Origin: JAUILH01 sp964230215
GTDB lineage: Bacteria > Bacteroidota > Bacteroidia > Flavobacteriales_D > JAUILH01
Direction of reading: 5' to 3'
Assembly: GCA_964230215.1 (NCBI GenBank)
Contig: CAXRGQ010000007.1
Coordinates: forward strand, 868,001-932,000
Length of the DNA stretch: 64,000 bases
This document shows positions 44,983 to 53,282 of the stretch, piece by piece; positions within the stretch are counted from its first letter, which is position 1; each line of letters starts with the position of its first letter. The notes under the pieces are model-generated. The model ran no database searches and was not told the origin of the DNA. It saw only the letters and a list, made by a program, of their open reading frames with translations. A program made the position numbers and the translations under genes.

Positions 44983-46845
44983 TTATTTAATGGTGTCAAC
45001 AAAGCTCTTAAATACGCTTTTGTGCTTTTCCAGGTCCATATTTCCCGACATGGCAACGCGAACGATATAATCTTTGTCACCTTCTTTTGTTGTTCCCTGA
45101 GTTGAGGTGGCGGGTATGGTCCAGTAACAACCTTTCAACTGCCCGTAACTCACACAATACTTACTCTCTTCTGGAATCTCATTAATCATCATTGTTATTA
45201 AACGATCATTCAATTCTCGCTTGTTAGCTTCTTTTTCTTCCGGGGTTGAACCTTTGCTAGGTAAATCCAATGAAAACACTGATGGGGTGAAAGACTGCTC
45301 TGCTAATTCCTCCGAAACAAAGTTGATTTTTACACTTGGCAGTGTTTCACGAATGAAGCTTACAAAATCACGTGTGTACTCATAAGCACTAGCAATGCGC
45401 GCATTCATTGAAGGCAATTGTTTAGCTAAAATTTCCATTTGTAAATCGGTGGCTTCATTGTCACATAACACAAGATGTTTCTCGATTTTTGACATTAGGT
45501 GGTTAGCTTTCGAATTTGCCACGCAATATCCGGCTGTACATAAACCACCACTTGGAAATTTGGATCCACTCACATAGGCAATCGTTTGAATTGGAGCAAG
45601 AATTTCATCGTCACCTAAAAAGTGTACGTTAGGGCAGAATGTCTGATCCAATATAAATACAGGAGCTACAGCTTTAGCGCCATTTTTTGTCACTCTATCT
45701 TTAGTTAACGCTGCTTTTAATTCTTGCATATCTGGTACTTCAACCCGCGGATTTGTTGGAATTTCAGCAATGATATATGGAACAGCATCAACATTGGATA
45801 AATCATCTAACACCATGTCGATACTTTGTACCATATTGTGCTCGCCATCAACAGGAAGATCGACAATTTCCACATTTTTTATACTTGCCGCTACGCGTCT
45901 TGCTTGATCATTGGTACCACCATAACAATTAGGCGGAATTGCGATTTTAATAAGTTTATTAGGATAATGTTCATTAGCATGGTCGATTAGGCCCATCACA
46001 ATTGCGTACTGCATGGATAGTCCGCTTGATCCAATCAATGCATTTGTATCTACATCCGTAATTTTTTTGATTGATGCGATTACACTCTTCTTGTTTAGGG
46101 CACGGTCATTCTGCGTATCTGCTGCAACTTCATTCCCTACCAACTGATTTAAAACTGCCAAACAATTAGACGGCGTCATGGCGATAGTCTCACGTCTCCT
46201 AACATGCTGAATCTCCTTAATGTATGATTCATTTTCAGCGCCATTTACATAGAGCACGCTGCCATATTTACTATGTGCATTAACATAGAAATCCACGTTT
46301 GAATTAATAGATAGAGTACTCAGGTCATTATTGTTTGAATACATAACAACACTTCCTTCGAAAGCTTCAAGCTCATCAATCTTATCTATGCGCTTTATTG
46401 AATAGTTATAATCGTAAATGGATTCTAACATACCTTCGGAAAGGAAGTTAGGGGCATCACCAATGTGCACAATCTGTGTAGCTTTTCCTTCCAATGCATT
46501 TTTACGCAAGATGGCCATTACAGGAGTTGATTTCGATGAAAAGCTGATCACATAGTTATAGTGCATGTTATATTTTTCAGCTAGAAACCATTCTAAGACA
46601 CAAGACAATGGGTGCCCAAGACGAATGTAATCATACGCCGTTGGCAATCCAGCAAGAGTATTCTGACTAGCGCTATCATTTTTGAATAGCTCAATAAGTC
46701 CCTCCATAAACTCAGTTTTAGCTAGGTTTTCGTTGTAAATGTCCAAACGATGGGTAGTTAATCTTGACCAATCTGAAGGTATATTAGAGATTAGGTTTTT
46801 CGTAAACTGTACTACCTGCTTATTTTCTGTAATAGTTGTGCTCAT
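44983..46845 (-). CDS. PLP-dependent Cys/Met-metabolism-like enzyme with long N-terminal region
   Basis: 620 residues, cytoplasmic. The middle and C-terminal two-thirds look like a fold-type I PLP enzyme of the cystathionine lyase/synthase group. IGSSGLSMQYAIVMGL resembles the cofactor phosphate loop, and AEIPTNPRVEVPD matches the family's substrate-pocket motif. SGSKFPSGG supplies the Schiff-base lysine Lys429. The first 220 residues are an extra domain, and the protein is about 200 residues longer than MetB/MetC/MetY. The reaction cannot be assigned from sequence alone; C-S lyase or gamma-synthase chemistry is plausible. It stands 124 bp after truA on the same strand. Confidence 0.75.
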   Translation of the reverse strand: MSTTITENKQVVQFTKNLISNIPSDWSRLTTHRLDIYNENLAKTEFMEGLIELFKNDSASQNTLAGLPTAYDYIRLGHPLSCVLEWFLAEKYNMHYNYVISFSSKSTPVMAILRKNALEGKATQIVHIGDAPNFLSEGMLESIYDYNYSIKRIDKIDELEAFEGSVVMYSNNNDLSTLSINSNVDFYVNAHSKYGSVLYVNGAENESYIKEIQHVRRRETIAMTPSNCLAVLNQLVGNEVAADTQNDRALNKKSVIASIKKITDVDTNALIGSSGLSMQYAIVMGLIDHANEHYPNKLIKIAIPPNCYGGTNDQARRVAASIKNVEIVDLPVDGEHNMVQSIDMVLDDLSNVDAVPYIIAEIPTNPRVEVPDMQELKAALTKDRVTKNGAKAVAPVFILDQTFCPNVHFLGDDEILAPIQTIAYVSGSKFPSGGLCTAGYCVANSKANHLMSKIEKHLVLCDNEATDLQMEILAKQLPSMNARIASAYEYTRDFVSFIRETLPSVKINFVSEELAEQSFTPSVFSLDLPSKGSTPEEKEANKRELNDRLITMMINEIPEESKYCVSYGQLKGCYWTIPATSTQGTTKEGDKDYIVRVAMSGNMDLEKHKSVFKSFVDTIK

Positions 46846-46969
46846 AATTGCTGGTTGCGCTTGCTAATACTGTGTTTGATAAATGATAGTGCAAAGATAG
46901 TATCGCTTTAATGAGTTAGCAAGGATTCAATATGGAGATTGACGCATAGTTCGGACCTTGATGCTTTAA

Positions 46970-47695
46970 TTAGCTGAATTTCACATCCATCAAATGTAAT
47001 CCAGAGGCCGGTGCGATTTTTCGGAGTAACGGAGGGCTATCAGATGATAAATCCGTTTTAATATCTTCTTCTGATATCTCGCCCAAACCAAGTTGAATAA
47101 GTCGAGCAACCATTAAACGAATTTGATTGTATAGAAACTTATCTCCAGTAAAACTCAGCGTGTATAGTGGGCCATCAAAGTTTATAGGCAATCTAGTGCC
47201 ATCCAATACTGCAGCATGTTTGATGGTGCAAAGTGATGGTTTATTTTGCTCGCGATGACTCGAGTATGCCATGAAATTATGTGTGCCTTCAAATAATTTG
47301 ATACCTGATTTAATTGCATCTATGTTGAGCTTAGGCTCGGAGTGGATAATACTCGCGAAATAAGGGTCTATGGCTTGATTGCTTATTAAGTAATTATAGG
47401 TTTTGTGGACACTTGAGCGGATATTAAAATTGTCCTCAACTTTCTTAATATCAAGTATTCGAATATCTCCGGGTAGGTTTGTATTCATCTCATCTTTAAA
47501 GGAGGAGAGGTCTAATTCCTGATCAATGATCAATAAACAATAATTCGATCTTGCGGATACACGAGCATCCGTGCGGCTGCAGACATGGGTGTCAAATTTA
47601 ATCTCACCAAGTACAAACCGAATTGTCTGGTGCATCAATCCTTGAATGGTTTTCACATTTGGCTGTTTTTCCCATCCATGAAAGCGGAATCCCAA
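46970..47695 (-). CDS. truA: tRNA pseudouridine synthase A; N-terminus probably begins upstream
   Basis: TruA makes pseudouridine 38-40 in tRNA anticodon arms. Recognisable motifs are FRFHGWEKQPNVKTIQG, SRTDARVSA with the catalytic aspartate (the family usually has GRTDAGVHA), and FLYNQIRLMVARLIQLG near the end. The TTG at 47695 codes for the Leu of YLGFRFHGW. The preceding codons (KYLIKHSYLG) match the first conserved beta-strand of TruA. No ATG, GTG or TTG lies in frame upstream; an ATC at 47720-47722 stands exactly where Met is expected. The real gene may therefore run to 47722. Function is confident, start is not. Confidence 0.88.
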   Translation of the reverse strand: MGFRFHGWEKQPNVKTIQGLMHQTIRFVLGEIKFDTHVCSRTDARVSARSNYCLLIIDQELDLSSFKDEMNTNLPGDIRILDIKKVEDNFNIRSSVHKTYNYLISNQAIDPYFASIIHSEPKLNIDAIKSGIKLFEGTHNFMAYSSHREQNKPSLCTIKHAAVLDGTRLPINFDGPLYTLSFTGDKFLYNQIRLMVARLIQLGLGEISEEDIKTDLSSDSPPLLRKIAPASGLHLMDVKFS

Positions 47696-47813
47696 GTAGC
47701 TATGTTTGATTAAGTATTTGATAGAAAATAGATTATGTAAAATTACAATCTCAATTTTGTACTTTAGGAGCGAAAATAAGAATAATAAATTCCAGAAAAG
47801 ACGTATTAAAAGT

Positions 47814-49991
47814 ATGGCTCGACATTTAAGAATCGGTTTTCTGACAATAGTGCTGCTTTCACAGAGTATTTTGTCATGGGCCCAAACAGATAGACTTGAC
47901 AGCCTTTTCTCTATTCTTAAGTCGCAGACGGGTCATGAAAAAGTACTAAGCTATGGGCAGATATCTCTGGATATGCAGGAGATTGACTTGGATTCAGCGA
48001 TCTATTATTCGGGACTTGGATTGGAGTTAGCAAAAGCAAATAATGATGTATTAGGGCTCTTGAAGCTGTATGACATAAGAGGACATTTGTACACAAATGC
48101 TGGAGAAATACTTCAAGCGATCGCGGCAAGCAGAAGCATGCTAGAATTAGCGAAATCAGAAGATAAAATAGAGAGTGAAATTGATGCCTTATGTAAGTTA
48201 GGGGAGGCGTTTGCCTTCGATAGCAGGTACGATTCGGCCAGCACATATTGCCTTAAGTGTATGGAGATGGCTGAAGAGAATGATTTAATTGAGCACATGG
48301 GACGTGCGTATAATAACTACGCATCTGTATTGGACTTTCAAGGGCAGGCAGATGAAGCTATCCACTATTACAAAAAAGCGATAAGCTGTTATGATAGCGA
48401 TGACTATTTTAACCTTACATCTATTTACAACAACTTGGCTGTTGTATATGACAATTATAATGAACAGATCTATATAGACAGTGCGCTCAAGTACTACGGG
48501 ATTGCTTTAAACATGGTTAAATCACTTGACTATGAATTCGGCAAAGCTACAATCTATGGAAGCTTTGGCGGCATATACACACGATTGAGGGATCAAAACA
48601 AGGCTAAAGCTTATTTGGATAGCTCATTCATTGCTGGATGGAACATTGGGTCAGAACAGAGAATAGCAGCATCTTATGCCAACTATGGTCTGTATTTCAC
48701 CGAATTTGAACAATTTGATTCGGCTGAATTTTACTACCTAAAAGGATTAAAAATATTTGAGAACATGGGCGACAAATATGACCGTTCTTTTGTTTTGCAG
48801 TCCATCGCTATGATGTATGAAAAATTAGGCAATTATAAAAAGGCATATAAGTATTATGTGGACTATAAGGAACTATCTGATTCGATTTTAAATGATGAGT
48901 TGGTTGAAACCACGAAAAGCTTAGAAGCACGTTACCAGTTTGATAAGCAGAAAAAGGAAATTGAGCTTTCTAAACAACGTGAAGAACTGGCCAATGCAAA
49001 GGCAAGTAAAGAGCAGGAAGCGAATAAAAGGAAGTCGGCCTACCTCTGGTTTGCTGTAATAGGATTGGCTATCGTCTTATTCTTTGTTGTATTTGTGGTT
49101 AGAGCCAATTTTAAGGTGAAACGGGCAAGAGATGAGATTGCTAAACAAAAGCTAGAAGTTGAGGAGCAACGAGATATAATTAACGAAAAAAACCTGGAAA
49201 TAACGGACTCTATTAACTACGCGAAACGTTTACAAGAAGCTATATTGCCAAATAAAGACGAGTTAAATAAGTACATAGGGGAACATTTTGTGTTGTATCT
49301 CCCCAAAGACATTGTAGCTGGTGACTTTTATTGGCACGAGCAAGAGGGCGATTGGTCTTACTATGCAGCAGCAGATTGCACGGGTCATGGTGTCCCAGGG
49401 GCGATGGTGAGTGTGGTGTGCGCAAACGCATTGAGTAAAGCAGTAAAGGAAGAAGGCATTCATGAACCAGGCAAAATATTGGACAGAACGAGAGAGCTGG
49501 TAATTGCACAGTTTTCTAAGTCAGATGAAAATATTCGAGATGGAATGGACGTAGCTTTGTGCGGCGTTAATAAGAATGAAAAGAAATTATTGTTTTCTGG
49601 AGCGCATAATCCTTTGTGGTTAGTTCGTTCATCGTCAGCACCAGTTCCAAACGAGGATGCCAAATATTTGGAATATGAAGACTATAGGCTTTACGATATT
49701 AAAGCAGATAAGCAACCAGTTGGAAGTTATGAGAGTATGAGACCCTTCAATACGATAGAAATTGAGCTTTTAGAGGACGACTGTTTATACACTTTTAGTG
49801 ATGGTTATCCAGATCAATTTGGTGGTTCTTCAGGTAAAAAGTTTAAATCAGCATCATTTAAAAAATTGATTTTAAGTCAGCACACCAATTCAATGCAAGA
49901 GCAACTAAGAATTCTAGAAAATGAGTTTTTGAAATGGAGGGGCAGTTATGAGCAGTTAGATGACGTCTGCGTAATTGGAGTGCGTATTTAG
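47814..49991 (+). CDS. TPR sensor PP2C/SpoIIE-type phosphatase (plus-strand copy)
   Basis: 725 residues from ATG 47814, which opens a signal peptide (MARHLRIGFLTIVLLSQSIL, cut near SWAQ). A longer frame to 47706 overlaps truA and is rejected. Periplasmic TPRs fill about 40-360 (YNNYASVLDFQGQADEAIHYY, YEKLGNYKKAYKYYVDYKEL). A helical stretch precedes a membrane helix at about 409-431, followed by a coiled coil. The PP2C domain from about 485 has AGDFYW, ADCTGHGVPGAM, RDGMDVALCG, FSDGYPDQFGG and QLDDVCVIG. Its domain plan matches the copy at 39472-41412. The STAS-like gene 177 bp downstream is a possible substrate. Confidence 0.9.
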   Translation: MARHLRIGFLTIVLLSQSILSWAQTDRLDSLFSILKSQTGHEKVLSYGQISLDMQEIDLDSAIYYSGLGLELAKANNDVLGLLKLYDIRGHLYTNAGEILQAIAASRSMLELAKSEDKIESEIDALCKLGEAFAFDSRYDSASTYCLKCMEMAEENDLIEHMGRAYNNYASVLDFQGQADEAIHYYKKAISCYDSDDYFNLTSIYNNLAVVYDNYNEQIYIDSALKYYGIALNMVKSLDYEFGKATIYGSFGGIYTRLRDQNKAKAYLDSSFIAGWNIGSEQRIAASYANYGLYFTEFEQFDSAEFYYLKGLKIFENMGDKYDRSFVLQSIAMMYEKLGNYKKAYKYYVDYKELSDSILNDELVETTKSLEARYQFDKQKKEIELSKQREELANAKASKEQEANKRKSAYLWFAVIGLAIVLFFVVFVVRANFKVKRARDEIAKQKLEVEEQRDIINEKNLEITDSINYAKRLQEAILPNKDELNKYIGEHFVLYLPKDIVAGDFYWHEQEGDWSYYAAADCTGHGVPGAMVSVVCANALSKAVKEEGIHEPGKILDRTRELVIAQFSKSDENIRDGMDVALCGVNKNEKKLLFSGAHNPLWLVRSSSAPVPNEDAKYLEYEDYRLYDIKADKQPVGSYESMRPFNTIEIELLEDDCLYTFSDGYPDQFGGSSGKKFKSASFKKLILSQHTNSMQEQLRILENEFLKWRGSYEQLDDVCVIGVRI

Positions 49992-50107
49992 TGCACGCCA
50001 AGTGCGCTAGAAAGTCACTAATGCTGATAAAGCGAATGCAACCATGAACAAATCTAGAGGCCCATGCTTTCGTCAGTGTTAGATGACAGCTTGTCTTAAC
50101 AGCGAGG

Positions 50108-50119
50108 AACGAGCTCGTT
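50108..50119. repeat. 12-bp perfect palindrome
   Basis: AACGAGCTCGTT reads the same on both strands and lies in the gap between the TPR-PP2C gene and the STAS-like gene, 49 bp before the ATG of the latter. It could be an operator half or a small hairpin; there is no T run to make it a terminator. Confidence 0.35.
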
Positions 50120-50168
50120 ATAATCTGCGTTATTGGAACTAAAATATAAATTTAACTTAGTATCCCAG

Positions 50169-50555
50169 ATGAGCGGTGACAAGGCAATAGAATTTGACAA
50201 GTGGTCCATATATGTAGATGATAAGCAAAAGCTTATTACCATTAGGATATATGAGAGCATGAATATTGAAGAAAATGATATTCTTGATATGGTCATAGAA
50301 CAAAAATCACGTTGCAAAGATTTTCCCGAATATTCAAGAATCATTATCGCCGGTCAACACTCCAATATCAGCCCAGATGCGAGAAATACATTACAAAAAG
50401 TAGAGTTACCAGTCAAAAAAGAAGCCTATGTAATTCAAGGTTTGGCTCAAAAGCTGATTGTTAACTTTTATATCAAGTTTAGACCCAACAAACATCCTTT
50501 CAGAGCCTTTAATGATGAGGAAGCGGCGATGAAGTGGTTGGGAATTAATAGTTAG
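50169..50555 (+). CDS. STAS/SpoIIAA-like cytoplasmic protein
   Basis: 128 residues from ATG 50169; a TTG at 50133 is in frame but less likely. The pattern WSIYVDDKQKLITIRIYESMN, YSRIIIAGQHSNISPDARNTLQ, AYVIQGLAQKLIVNFYIKF and FNDEEAAMKWL resembles the SpoIIAA-like STAS fold found next to signalling genes in Bacteroidota. In partner switching, such proteins are phosphorylated by GHKL kinases and dephosphorylated by PP2C enzymes. The upstream PP2C gene is on the same strand, 177 bp away, which fits; no kinase is adjacent. Family assignment is by pattern only. Confidence 0.65.
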   Translation: MSGDKAIEFDKWSIYVDDKQKLITIRIYESMNIEENDILDMVIEQKSRCKDFPEYSRIIIAGQHSNISPDARNTLQKVELPVKKEAYVIQGLAQKLIVNFYIKFRPNKHPFRAFNDEEAAMKWLGINS

Positions 50556-51103
50556 AACGGAAATGCTATATGCACTCCCAAACTCAAGTGTATATCATGA
50601 GTGTCATAGGCGAACTCGGCTGAGGGACCGATATCAATGGGCCCTATTTCAAATTCATACACAGCCTCAAGATGGATGGCAAAGGCTGCTTCATGATGTT
50701 CTTCCTCTTCTTCATGCTCATCTTCTTCATGGTGAGTTTCTATGGCTATCCCGGGTGCCGCCACTAAGTGCAGTTGATATGTCGGGCTATATTGGAAAAC
50801 GGCACTGTAGGTTTGATGTCTGTGTTCATCAAATATATATTCGAATCCCAAACCAGCCCCAAATCTAGTTTGACCTAATCTTCTTACATAGTGCGCATGA
50901 AGACCGAAATTAATTGGGTTTTCTTTGGCTTTGAGGTAATATACGGGAGCGAGTGATACACCGAGTTCGTTTGTATGAAAATGATCGTGTTTGCACCCCT
51001 CTATATGCTCATGCCTATGCGAATTGGATGTGCTGTCCTGAGTTAATGCAAGATGACTCAATCCGAGGAACAGGCACATAGCGAAAACTGTTTTTGCAAT
51101 CAT
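50552..51103 (-). CDS. His-rich outer-membrane beta-barrel protein, probably metal-linked
   Basis: 183 residues. A signal peptide ends near LALTQ (about 22). The mature N-terminus is histidine-rich (SHRHEHIEGCKHDHFHTNE), and a second His/Glu tract, THHEEDEHEEEEEHHEA, lies at about 120-140 in what would be an exposed loop. The rest alternates as barrel strands (NFGLHAHYVRRLG, RFGAGLGFEYIF, IHLSLGVHIAFPF ending in Phe). Histidine clusters plus a Fur-family gene directly upstream suggest zinc or nickel binding or passage. Its ATG lies inside a TTGCAA-N5-TTGCAA palindrome. No homologue is recognised by name. Confidence 0.8.
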   Translation of the reverse strand: MIAKTVFAMCLFLGLSHLALTQDSTSNSHRHEHIEGCKHDHFHTNELGVSLAPVYYLKAKENPINFGLHAHYVRRLGQTRFGAGLGFEYIFDEHRHQTYSAVFQYSPTYQLHLVAAPGIAIETHHEEDEHEEEEEHHEAAFAIHLEAVYEFEIGPIDIGPSAEFAYDTHDIHLSLGVHIAFPF

Positions 51104-51110
51104 GTTGCAA
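51094..51110. promoter_or_regulatory. Candidate Fur-family operator, site 1
   Basis: TTGCAA-TCATG-TTGCAA, a perfect 6-5-6 inverted repeat that contains the ATG of the His-rich outer-membrane gene. The layout equals the Nur-box pattern (TTGCAA-N5-TTGCAA) described for a Fur-family nickel regulator in Streptomyces. Confidence 0.6.
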
Positions 51111-51120
51111 ATATAAATAA

Positions 51121-51137
51121 ATGCATCAATGTTGCAA
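51121..51137. promoter_or_regulatory. Candidate Fur-family operator, site 2
   Basis: ATGCAT-CAATG-TTGCAA: a second copy with the same 6-5-6 spacing and the TGCA core kept in both arms, one arm degenerate. It ends at the base before the fur-family stop codon, 27 bp centre to centre from site 1. Confidence 0.5.
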
Positions 51138-51584
51138 CTATTTATTACACTTTGCGCAAAGCCCCTGTATTAAAAGGGAATATTGTCGCGCTTTATAGTT
51201 CTTGGGTAAAGCAAAGCCCTCCACAGGCGATTCTGTTAAACACTCAATACTATCACACTTAGTGCACTTAAAATGTGCATGTGATTTATGCATGTCATTA
51301 CAATCATGATGGTGCTCCCCACTGCAATTATCATTATGGGTGTGCGAGCATAGGGCATAATAAAGCTCGCCTTCGGCATTAGGAATGGCATGTAGTAACT
51401 GCTTATCTTCAAATGCCTTCAAATTCCGATATATCGTGACTCTGTCAAAATCACTTGGGAGCGTATCTGACAGATACTTATAGCTCACAGCCGTTTCAGC
51501 TTCAAGCATAACATCTACAATGCGCATACGTTGGTCTGTAACGCGCAATTTATGTGATTTTAATAGTTCGCTTGAGCTGGACAT
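51138..51584 (-). CDS. Fur-family metalloregulator, probably Zur-like
   Basis: 148 residues. The N-terminal winged helix (LKSHKLRVTDQRMRIVDVML, DRVTIYRNLKAFEDKQLL) is typical of Fur proteins. The C-terminal part has two cysteine pairs for the structural zinc (CTKCDS and CAKCNK). Between them and the wing lies an unusually His/Cys-rich stretch, CSHTHNDNCSGEHHHDCND. The metal cannot be read directly; zinc is most likely from the His/Cys richness. The His-rich outer-membrane gene follows 34 bp downstream, with two operator-like palindromes in the gap. It acts as a DNA-binding repressor in the cytoplasm. Confidence 0.88.
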   Translation of the reverse strand: MSSSSELLKSHKLRVTDQRMRIVDVMLEAETAVSYKYLSDTLPSDFDRVTIYRNLKAFEDKQLLHAIPNAEGELYYALCSHTHNDNCSGEHHHDCNDMHKSHAHFKCTKCDSIECLTESPVEGFALPKNYKARQYSLLIQGLCAKCNK

Positions 51585-51691
51585 ATAACAAATTTAAGCA
51601 ATATAATTTAGCTAAGATTAATTTGCGAAACGCTTATTAATTACGAACTTAAGCCCGCAAAATTTGGTATAAATTATGATATGAATTGGGT

Positions 51692-52252
51692 ATGAAAAGA
51701 CTTCTATTACTATTTCTTCTGCTTGCTACAACTGGCTTTTCTCAAGACAATGAAATCCCAATGATGGATGATAAGGTAGCTTACTCGAAAGTTGTGGATG
51801 TGCCGGGTGAAGACACTACAGAGTTGAAAGCACGTGCTATTTATTATTTTAGTATCGCCGAGAATGTTGAAGAAAGTGAATCGGGGAATGCCCTTGTTTA
51901 CTCAAAAGCAAGTGATGATTTTAATGCAGGAAAAAAGACGGCAATATCTGGGCAGAAATTACAGATTGCCATGAATTACACACTAAAAATCGAGTTGAAG
52001 GATGGACGGTATCGTGTGGTGGTGACAAACATTGAATTCAGGCCACATCCAACACCAGACAGACCAACTCCATTAGCAACATCAGCAGAAGATATGCGCA
52101 AAGGCTATCTTGAAAATAAGGGAAGACGCAACTCAAGAGCATCAAAGCAATATGCTTTTTTCGCTAATGCAGAACGGATATTCAATGAGCGTGTAAAAGA
52201 AATTGAGGAGGTGATGAAGCGCACTGTTCCGCAAGAAAAAGAAGAGTGGTAA
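51692..52252 (+). CDS. Exported DUF4468-like protein
   Basis: 186 residues from ATG 51692; a TTG two codons upstream is less likely. The signal peptide MKRLLLLFLLLATTGFSQ is clear. The domain pattern AYSKVVDVPGEDTTELKARAIYYFS, KLQIAMNYTLKIELKDGRYRVVVTNIEFRP fits DUF4468, a TBP-like fold in Bacteroidota envelope proteins. The C-terminal 50 residues are charged and helical. It lies 3 bp before the next gene, so they form an operon. Function unknown. Confidence 0.8.
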   Translation: MKRLLLLFLLLATTGFSQDNEIPMMDDKVAYSKVVDVPGEDTTELKARAIYYFSIAENVEESESGNALVYSKASDDFNAGKKTAISGQKLQIAMNYTLKIELKDGRYRVVVTNIEFRPHPTPDRPTPLATSAEDMRKGYLENKGRRNSRASKQYAFFANAERIFNERVKEIEEVMKRTVPQEKEEW

Positions 52253-52255
52253 ACT

Positions 52256-53248
52256 ATGCCTTACGAAATAGACAAAACCAAGCTTAGAGCATTATTCGAC
52301 CGTGATTTCCTGCCCATTCTAGAGGAGATGGAGCCCTACAGGCGTAAAAAAAACCGTGCAAATAAAGCCCAAATGTATTTGTTTATAGGTGCTGGGCTTG
52401 TTATGATAGCTACAGTTATGATAATGTTTACTGGTTTGGGGAACATGGTTTCTGGTAATGTGTTTTACGTGATGTGTGCTGTTCCATTCTTGTTTTTCGT
52501 TGGAAGGCAATTTGTTAGTAACCCCTACAATAAAGATTGGACCACGCGATATAAGAAGGAAATTGCGGTTCCTCTCGTTAAATTCATTAATAGCGAGTTA
52601 GATTATCAACCTAGCAAGGGCATTCCAAGGGATTTATATACTGGATGCGGTATGTTTAGACATAAACTATATTCATATTCTTCAGAAGACCTTATAAAAG
52701 GAAAACATGGCAACGTTAATTTCCAATTTAGTGATGTAGTTGCAAAATATGAGACAACAGATAATGATGGGAAACGCACCGTTAGAACAGATTTTGAGGG
52801 AGTACTGTTAATATGTGACTTTAACAAGGCGTTTAATGGAGAGTATGTCTTGACAAGTGATTTTAGAGATTCGACATGGTTGGGTAGATTCTTTGATACT
52901 GTAGTACATGAAAGCAATGAAATTAAGTTAGAGAACCCAGAGTTCGAACAATTATTTGATTTGCGTGGAAGTGATCAAGTTGAGGGACGTTATATTTTTT
53001 CGCACTCTATGATGGATCGGGTAATAAAGTTGCAGAAGGAATTTGGGAACATCAAAATGGCCTTCAAAAACAACCAAGTCTACATTGCATTGTCGAGACA
53101 CTTTGATATACTTAATCATGATTTCAGTGTTCCAGCAACTGACTTTGCATACATTGAAAAGACAGCCGATAGAATTTGTGAGATTATCGCGACAATCGAT
53201 ACTCTCAACCTTAATTTGGACATCTGGAAAAGACAAACGGGTGACTAA
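52256..53248 (+). CDS. DUF3137-like membrane protein
   Basis: 330 residues. A charged N-terminal helix (LRALFDRDFLPILEEMEPYRR) is followed by two close membrane helices at about 40-85. A large cytoplasmic domain comes next (TGCGMFRHKLYSYSSEDLIKGKHGNVNFQFSDV, FEGVLLICDFNKAF, GRYIFSHSMMDRVIKL), which fits DUF3137. The role of the family is not known. It follows the DUF4468-like gene with a 3-bp gap. Confidence 0.8.
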   Translation: MPYEIDKTKLRALFDRDFLPILEEMEPYRRKKNRANKAQMYLFIGAGLVMIATVMIMFTGLGNMVSGNVFYVMCAVPFLFFVGRQFVSNPYNKDWTTRYKKEIAVPLVKFINSELDYQPSKGIPRDLYTGCGMFRHKLYSYSSEDLIKGKHGNVNFQFSDVVAKYETTDNDGKRTVRTDFEGVLLICDFNKAFNGEYVLTSDFRDSTWLGRFFDTVVHESNEIKLENPEFEQLFDLRGSDQVEGRYIFSHSMMDRVIKLQKEFGNIKMAFKNNQVYIALSRHFDILNHDFSVPATDFAYIEKTADRICEIIATIDTLNLNLDIWKRQTGD

Positions 53249-53259
53249 TGCCACCCGTT
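53236..53259. terminator. Weak hairpin at the end of the DUF3137-like gene
   Basis: An 8-bp stem (AACGGGTG / CACCCGTT) with an 8-base loop that includes the stop codon of the DUF3137-like gene. The T run is poor, so termination here is uncertain. Confidence 0.35.
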
Positions 53260-53282
53260 AAGTCAATTTGTTGTGAAGTTAC

